Shown one piece after another: positions 39,810 through 44,277 of a stretch of 44,277 nt of DNA. The stretch's first letter is position 1; each line of letters begins with the position of its first letter. The notes under the pieces are model-generated. The model did not search any database. It had not been told where the DNA came from and worked only from the letters and a program-made list of their open reading frames with translations. A program made the position numbers and the translations under genes. Source of the DNA: an uncultured Bacteroidia bacterium (GTDB lineage Bacteria; Bacteroidota; Bacteroidia; Bacteroidales; F082); contig CACXQV010000016.1 in assembly GCA_902769875.1 (NCBI GenBank), forward strand, positions 1 through 44,277, written 5' to 3'.

Positions 39810-41483
39810 ATGAGCATAAACATATTACATATTTCGGATTTGCATTTCGGCACAAAGAAAAATGAAGATAAAACACGCTACAGCAAGAATTTTGTAAAAG
39901 AATTTATTGGGGAGTTTTCGAATACACAGATTGATTATCTGATTGTTAGTGGTGATATTTCAAATGAATCCAAAAAAATGGAATACGATGAAGCCTCTGA
40001 ATTTTTGAATAAGGTTGTAACAGACTTGAAAATTCCTAAGCGAAAAGTTCTTATTTGTATGGGAAACCATGATATTTCATGGAGAATACTTGAAGATATT
40101 GAAGACGAAGGAGGAACTGACTTATACAAAAGAAAGGAAAAGTATACGAATTTTGAAAAGTTCTATAATGACTTTTATAATGAAGAAGGCCGTCGGTTTA
40201 AGACAGATTCTATATTTGTTGAAATCCCGGACGATTCTCAACAAATATTGTTTTTGGGCGTGAATACTTGTTATAAAGAAAGTAATCACAAAGAAGACCA
40301 TTATGGCTGTATTGATAAATCAAGTTTTGAGACATATTTATATAACATGAATTCAAAATACAAGGGGTATGTGAAATGTTTGGTGATGCATCATAATCCG
40401 ATGGATTTGGCAGATGAAGAACATAACTTTAAAAATTGGAGAGAAATTGACCATAGTGGGCTTGGTTATCCTTTTGTTGTGTTTTGTGGGCATATTCACA
40501 GCTCAGATGGAGAAAGTCAAGTTTTCAGTGATGATGATGATGCAATACATTATATTTCTGTTGGTAGTTTGCTTCAAAGTTCTACCATTGGAAGATATAA
40601 TTTATATACCATAAACGAAGATTCAACAAAGTTAGAAATTAAGTATTTCAATTATGAAGAAAGAACTGCCGCTAATAAACATTATTGGCAGCCGCAAGAT
40701 AAAACTAAAGCAATTAAATCTGTCTGTCTTAGGAAACCAGTACAGAAAAATAATGCATGGAATGATTTAGCGTCTGATGATAGTAAAAGAATAGAACAAA
40801 ATCTTGATAGCCAAACAAAAAAAGGTTCAGGTAAGCCTAATATCATAAAGCCAGCAAAAAGTATTCTTGATGAAATAAAAGACAATCAATTGTATTATTC
40901 TGGGCACTTCCATTGGGATACTGATGGAAATGGAGAAAATAGCAAATTTAGATCTCATGGTTATATTGACATCAACTATCTTGTATCTCATATTGAATCT
41001 TTGGAAACAATAACCCAATTGTTTAAAGAAAAGATTAATGAGATTCAAGAGAAAACAAAACTCGATAAAACAATAATGGTTTCGATAGGTTTGGAATGTA
41101 GTGTTATAGGTGCAAGATTGTCCGTGTTGTTTCCTGAATTTGGTTACAGTTATATTCCACGAAAACATAAAGCAAACGATCACATTGATATTGAGAATGA
41201 AATCGGTTTTTCTGATTATAATACAGTAGTTCTAATAAAAGACATTACATTTGATGCAGATGAGTCTATTGAAATAATAGAAAAGAGATTTAAAAACAAA
41301 AGTATTCATTTGATTTCGTTATTTTACTGTGGAAAGAAGGACAAAAAGAAAGAGATTCTTAGTGGCATTGAGAATGCTCGTTTTTATTCACTTATTGACG
41401 ATATTGAAATTCCTCGATGTGAAGTGTCAGAATCGGATTGTCCTATAATCAAGAATAATTTACAAACAATTTATAGATGCTAA
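39810..41483 (+). CDS. Gene C: calcineurin-like phosphoesterase fused to a PRTase-like domain
   Basis: The 557-residue protein starts with a complete metallophosphoesterase: D10-L-H12 in ISDLHFG, D49 in VSGDISNE, G85-N86-H87-D88, the H195 region in LVMHHNPMD, and G227-H-I-H230 in FCGHIHS, so both metal sites are intact. A charged linker (about 300-350) leads to a C-terminal domain (about 355-557) with TIMVSIGLECSVIGARLSVL and NTVVLIKDITFDADESIEII (D478), the PRTase core strand and PRPP-loop pattern seen also in gene B. Soluble, no signal. It starts 12 nt after gene B. Phosphoesterase action on a nucleotide or nucleic acid, sensed or supplied by the PRTase-like domains, is inference only. Confidence 0.78.
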   Translation: MSINILHISDLHFGTKKNEDKTRYSKNFVKEFIGEFSNTQIDYLIVSGDISNESKKMEYDEASEFLNKVVTDLKIPKRKVLICMGNHDISWRILEDIEDEGGTDLYKRKEKYTNFEKFYNDFYNEEGRRFKTDSIFVEIPDDSQQILFLGVNTCYKESNHKEDHYGCIDKSSFETYLYNMNSKYKGYVKCLVMHHNPMDLADEEHNFKNWREIDHSGLGYPFVVFCGHIHSSDGESQVFSDDDDAIHYISVGSLLQSSTIGRYNLYTINEDSTKLEIKYFNYEERTAANKHYWQPQDKTKAIKSVCLRKPVQKNNAWNDLASDDSKRIEQNLDSQTKKGSGKPNIIKPAKSILDEIKDNQLYYSGHFHWDTDGNGENSKFRSHGYIDINYLVSHIESLETITQLFKEKINEIQEKTKLDKTIMVSIGLECSVIGARLSVLFPEFGYSYIPRKHKANDHIDIENEIGFSDYNTVVLIKDITFDADESIEIIEKRFKNKSIHLISLFYCGKKDKKKEILSGIENARFYSLIDDIEIPRCEVSESDCPIIKNNLQTIYRC

Positions 41484-41493
41484 TTGATTTATT

Positions 41494-42120
41494 ATGAGAG
41501 CAATAAAACCTTATTTTATCATCGAATCGCACATAGATGGCGATTACATTTTAAAACAGATTGAATTGGCGGGTCGTACAGCATACAAAAGCGAAGACAA
41601 AATTACTCCCGATTCGGCACAGGATTTTGTCAAAATGATAAGTGGTCGTGGACATTTGTCCGTAATTGAGCATCAGTCTGTTACCGTGCGCATTATATGT
41701 GATAGAGGTGTTTCGCACGAAATTGTGAGACACCGCCTTGCAAGTTACACGCAGGAATCAACCCGTTATTGCAACTACACAAAGGGCAAGTTTGGCAGCG
41801 AGATTACCGTAATAGAACCTTGCTTTTGGGCTCCTGATGATGAAAAATATAAGATTTGGAAACAGACCATTGAACAGATTGAGGCAGGTTATAACAAGCT
41901 GATTGAACTTGGCGCAACACCTCAAGAGGCGAGAAGTGTTCTACCCAATTCGTTGAAAACGGAAATCGTGGTGACAATGAATCTGCGCGAATGGCGTCAT
42001 TTCTTCACATTGAGAACATCCCAGGCTGCACACCCACAAATGCGTGAAATAGCCATTCCTCTTTTGAAAGAGTTTCAAAAGTTGATACCAGTTGTGTTTG
42101 ATGATATTGAAGTTGAATAA
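41494..42120 (+). CDS. thyX: Flavin-dependent thymidylate synthase ThyX
   Basis: The 208-residue enzyme makes dTMP from dUMP with methylene-THF and FAD/NADPH. The ThyX motif RHR-x7-S is present as R79-H80-R81...S89 in IVRHRLASYTQESTRY, with the FAD and dUMP segments SGRGHLSVIEHQSVTVRIIC and VLPNSLKTEIVVTMNLREWR HFF. It starts 10 nt after gene C and stops 3 nt before the CWC gene, so it can be read from the same transcript. It may be a native gene at the island edge or part of the acquired cargo; its composition is intermediate between island and flank. Confidence 0.95.
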   Translation: MRAIKPYFIIESHIDGDYILKQIELAGRTAYKSEDKITPDSAQDFVKMISGRGHLSVIEHQSVTVRIICDRGVSHEIVRHRLASYTQESTRYCNYTKGKFGSEITVIEPCFWAPDDEKYKIWKQTIEQIEAGYNKLIELGATPQEARSVLPNSLKTEIVVTMNLREWRHFFTLRTSQAAHPQMREIAIPLLKEFQKLIPVVFDDIEVE

Positions 42121-42123
42121 TTT

Positions 42124-42288
42124 ATGACAAAAACCTGTCCCCGTTGCGGAAAAACATTCGAGTGCGTCCATTCCGTGGACTGCTGGTGCGTGAAGGTGAA
42201 ACTCACCGACACCACAAAAGCCTATCTGAAAGCGAATTACAGCGACTGCCTGTGCAAAGACTGCTTGGAGGAAATCAATGGAAAATAA
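42124..42288 (+). CDS. Cysteine-rich CWC family small protein
   Basis: This 54-residue protein has the CWC pattern: CPRCGKTFEC, then VDCWCVKVKL, and CLCKDCLEEI, with eight cysteines apparently forming a zinc or metal site. Family function is unknown. It starts 3 nt after thyX and its stop lies just before the BtuF-like gene region. Base composition is back to that of the native chromosome, so the island border lies at or before it. Confidence 0.88.
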   Translation: MTKTCPRCGKTFECVHSVDCWCVKVKLTDTTKAYLKANYSDCLCKDCLEEINGK

Positions 42289-42354
42289 TATGCCTCACGC
42301 AGAATACGCTGAATTATGGGAAGAGCCAAGCGACACAAATATTGCAGCCGATAG

Positions 42355-42383
42355 GTTTCTGCGGGTTCTGCGATTTCTGCGTG
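42355..42383. repeat. TTCTGCG triplet repeat with distal inverted copy
   Basis: TTTCTGCGGG, TTCTGCGAT and TTCTGCGTG occur in series upstream of the BtuF-like start, and CACGCAGAA at 42297-42305 is the inverse of the last copy. It resembles degenerate dispersed CGCAGA-type repeats and fills most of the 100-bp gap. Confidence 0.6.
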
Positions 42384-42388
42384 CAAAT

Positions 42389-43525
42389 ATGACCCGTACT
42401 TTGCACGTTTTGTGTGCAGTAGTGTTCTTTGCGTTTACGGCTTGTGTTCCAAAAAATAGTCATTCTCCCGAAAGGACGCAAGGCGAGAACCTCATGCGCC
42501 ATGCCCGAAACATTTTGGTTTTCGAGAAAGACTACGGCTATCGCATGGAGGTGATTTGCCCTTGGGACACGACCCTTTCGTTAGGCAGTTTCGCCCTCGT
42601 CAAAGATACGACCAAAACGGTTGACAAGGATGTCAAAGGCGTATTGAACATTCCTGTCAAGTCGGTGATTTCTTTTTCGGCCACGCAATGGGCTGTTTTT
42701 CTGCGTCTTGGCGAAATCAACCGCGTGAAAGGCATCCTTGAAGGCCGTTTCGTGACAGACAGCACCATGCGTACGCTGTTGGCACAAGAAAAAGTCTATG
42801 ACATTGGCACGGAGGCTGCCGCCGACATCGAAAGAATGATTCAATTGCAGCCTGACGCGCTGCTTTATTCGCCTTATTTCGACGGCAACCAAGGTGGCCT
42901 GAACGTCACGGGTGCGGTGCTGTTCCCCTTTGCGGACTACATGGAAAACACGCCTTTGGGTCGGGCCGAATGGATTCGTGTGATTGGCATGTTGGCAGGC
43001 TGCGAGGACAAGGCCGACGCTTGGTTTGACGACATCGAAAGGCGTTACAATGCCCTTTCAACGCTATGCGCCAATGTGGAGCATCGCCCGACGGTGTTTT
43101 CCGATTTGGCCTTCAACGGGCAGTGGTATGTGGCTGGCGGACAGAGTTATATCGCCAAGCTGTTCGTCGATGCCGGTGCGGATTACATTTGGAAAGACAA
43201 TCCCTCAACGGCCAGCGTCCCGATGGATGCTGAAAGCATTTTAGCAAAGGCGCAAAAGGCTGAATATTGGCGGGTTATCAATTCTGCGCCTACGCCTATG
43301 ACCTACTCGACTTTGGCAAAGGAGAACCCTGTTTATCCGCTTTTCGATGCGTTCAAAAACAGGAAAATCATCGTTTGCGACATCCTGAAAACGGGTTATT
43401 TTGAGCAGTCGCAATGCGAGCCTGATTTGCTTTTGGCCGACTTCATCCACTTCTTCCATCCCGAGCTTTTGACGGGCGAATGGGCCGACTACCAACCCCG
43501 TTATTATCATTTGATGGGAGAGTGA
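42389..43525 (+). CDS. BtuF-like ABC transporter substrate-binding lipoprotein
   Basis: The 378-residue protein has a lipoprotein signal (MTRTLHVLCAVVFFAFTAC, lipidation at C19) and a class III periplasmic binding fold of the FecB/BtuF type: IPVKSVISFSATQWAVFLRL, GEINRVKGILEG, QPDALLYSPYF, WIRVIGMLAGCEDKADAWFD, and WYVAGGQSYIAKLFVDAGAD. It likely delivers a corrinoid or siderophore to an inner-membrane ABC importer. The frame could start at 42278 overlapping the CWC gene, but those residues are repeat-derived and would bury the signal peptide. No permease or ATPase follows in the window. Its closeness to a B12 riboswitch operon 7 kb upstream favours cobalamin. Confidence 0.85.
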   Translation: MTRTLHVLCAVVFFAFTACVPKNSHSPERTQGENLMRHARNILVFEKDYGYRMEVICPWDTTLSLGSFALVKDTTKTVDKDVKGVLNIPVKSVISFSATQWAVFLRLGEINRVKGILEGRFVTDSTMRTLLAQEKVYDIGTEAAADIERMIQLQPDALLYSPYFDGNQGGLNVTGAVLFPFADYMENTPLGRAEWIRVIGMLAGCEDKADAWFDDIERRYNALSTLCANVEHRPTVFSDLAFNGQWYVAGGQSYIAKLFVDAGADYIWKDNPSTASVPMDAESILAKAQKAEYWRVINSAPTPMTYSTLAKENPVYPLFDAFKNRKIIVCDILKTGYFEQSQCEPDLLLADFIHFFHPELLTGEWADYQPRYYHLMGE

Positions 43526-43583
43526 ATTTTGGAAAAAAGTTGCTTTAGTTTCATTTTTTTGGACAAATGTTGGGAAAAAACAC

Positions 43584-43591
43584 TATTTTTG
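43584..43591 (+). promoter_or_regulatory. -7 box for the DUF1566-like gene
   Basis: TATTTTTG followed by a leader of about 69 nt before ATG 43661. Confidence 0.65.
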
Positions 43592-43660
43592 CCTTTCAAA
43601 AGTGTGACAAAACACCGTGTTATTAATCTAACTAAGTGAAAATCAGAAATTAAAAGTATT

Positions 43661-44277
43661 ATGCGTAAACATGTAATGAGACAAATGATAACGGCTCTCC
43701 TGATTGCAATGGCAGTGCCGTTTGCGAAAGCCCAGAATATTTTCGTGGGCGACATTCTTTGCGAAAACGACACCATTGTCAGGCCGGCCGACTATGATTC
43801 AACGAATTTGAAAGCCATAGGTATTGTGTTTTATGTTGACGATTCGAGCGAACATGGCTGGGTCGTGTCGCTGCAAAACGACGGTTTTTACAAATGGGGC
43901 GGCTATGGTGTTGATACCGAATTGGATAACTTCACCAGAAGAGGCAGCGCTTCCGATGACCTTGACGGCCTGAACAACACGAAAACACTCCTTGAGGTGG
44001 ATACGATTGCCTATCCCGCCTTCGAAGGCGTCGACTTTCAGGGTGGCTGGTATGTGCCTGCTGCCGGTCAGTTGAAGATCCTCTACAAAAACCTCAATGA
44101 CGTGGACGAAAGCATCGCAAAGGTGGGTGGTGACGTCATTCGCCACATTGGCTTGACCTACTGGTCTTCCACCGAGTATTCCGACATCAATGCTTGGTAT
44201 ATGATTTCCATCGGTGGATTGGAACACACGTCGGATGGCTATAACGACCACAAGGACGCCCACCGCTATGTCCGTAG
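43661..44277 (+). CDS. Secreted Lcl/DUF1566-like protein, 3' end cut by window
   Basis: The first 205 residues are visible. The N-terminus is a signal peptide (MRKHVMRQMITALLIAMAVP...AKAQ). The mature part has GIVFYVDDSSEHGWVVSLQN, WYVPAAGQLKILYKNLNDV, and GLTYWSSTEYSDINAWYMIS, the GWxxPxxxEL...YWSSTE pattern of the DUF1566/Lcl C-terminal fold, which gives it a C-type-lectin or sulfatase-modifying-like look. The frame stays open to the window end. It is a secreted or surface protein of unknown role, possibly with a T9SS tail beyond the edge. Confidence 0.78.
   Translation, partial: MRKHVMRQMITALLIAMAVPFAKAQNIFVGDILCENDTIVRPADYDSTNLKAIGIVFYVDDSSEHGWVVSLQNDGFYKWGGYGVDTELDNFTRRGSASDDLDGLNNTKTLLEVDTIAYPAFEGVDFQGGWYVPAAGQLKILYKNLNDVDESIAKVGGDVIRHIGLTYWSSTEYSDINAWYMISIGGLEHTSDGYNDHKDAHRYVR

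Noticed and set aside
37478-41483. CBASS, Thoeris or retron assignment for genes A-C
   Set aside because: No cyclase, SMODS, TIR, SIR2 or reverse transcriptase motif is present in the three proteins.
35446-42124. Integrase, transposase or att-site repeats bounding the AT-rich island
   Set aside because: No recombinase gene or convincing flanking direct repeat was found on inspection, so no mobile element is annotated.
42278-42388. N-terminal extension of the BtuF-like protein from ATG 42278
   Set aside because: It overlaps the CWC stop, is derived from CGCAGA-type repeats and would place 37 residues before a good lipoprotein signal.

Overview
The window looks like chromosome of an uncultured or poorly known member of the order Bacteroidales (phylum Bacteroidota). 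The signs are Bacteroidota-type -7 boxes (TAnnTTTG, mostly TATTTTTG or TATCTTTG) in front of most transcription units, weak Shine-Dalgarno signals, five proteins ending in type IX secretion (T9SS) sorting domains, a BtuG-like surface lipoprotein and a trmD-rplS pair. No tRNA, rRNA, CRISPR array, transposase or integrase was seen.

Layout. 1-1.0 kb: 3' part of etfA. 1.1-5.1 kb: an AT-richer block with a restriction-endonuclease-like gene, an AlbA_2/ATPase/wHTH regulator and a ThrE-type exporter. 5.1-6.8 kb: pnuC plus a DMT transporter. 6.9-8.5 kb: an Omp28-like T9SS protein. 8.5-13.0 kb: a leftward unit with an LtaS-like protein whose active site looks destroyed, an eIF1/SUI1-like factor, a mechanosensitive channel and an alpha/beta hydrolase. 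13.1-20.7 kb: M23 peptidase, beta-helix lipoprotein, small envelope protein, thioredoxin-like protein, smpB, aroC and a DUF4143 ATPase. 20.7-25.5 kb: a PNGase F-like protein, a split chromate transporter, a YbjQ protein and a GltS-like symporter. 25.6-31.8 kb: rplS, trmD, a T9SS subtilase and a large T9SS repeat protein. 31.9-35.5 kb: a cobalamin riboswitch driving a three-gene surface operon ending in a BtuG-like propeller. 42.1-43.5 kb: a CWC protein and a BtuF-like binding protein. 43.7 kb to the end: an Lcl/DUF1566-like secreted protein, cut by the window edge.

The most interesting part is the AT-rich segment of about 35.6-41.5 kb, lying between the BtuG-like and BtuF-like genes. It opens with a restriction-modification pair that is unmistakably EcoRI: same length and same numbering of all active-site and recognition residues that I remember. 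Directly behind it is a compact three-gene operon that I do not recognise as any named system: (A) a STAS-like + GHKL ATPase + zinc-knuckle protein, (B) a STAS-like + phosphoribosyltransferase (PRTase)-like protein carrying a perfect 24-bp minisatellite, and (C) a calcineurin-type phosphoesterase fused to a second PRTase-like domain. A thyX gene follows 10 nt later. I propose A-B-C as a candidate undescribed nucleotide-linked signalling or defence system; this is inference from domains and context.

A second theme is small dispersed repeats. Heptamer-type GGGGACT repeats sit inside the coding sequence of a chromate transporter half and apparently inside aroC. Other repeats are a 32-bp tandem array behind aroC, a 28-bp-period repeat, a REP-like CCTTCGACAGGCTCAGG element and CTGATAG- and TTCTGCG-type repeats.
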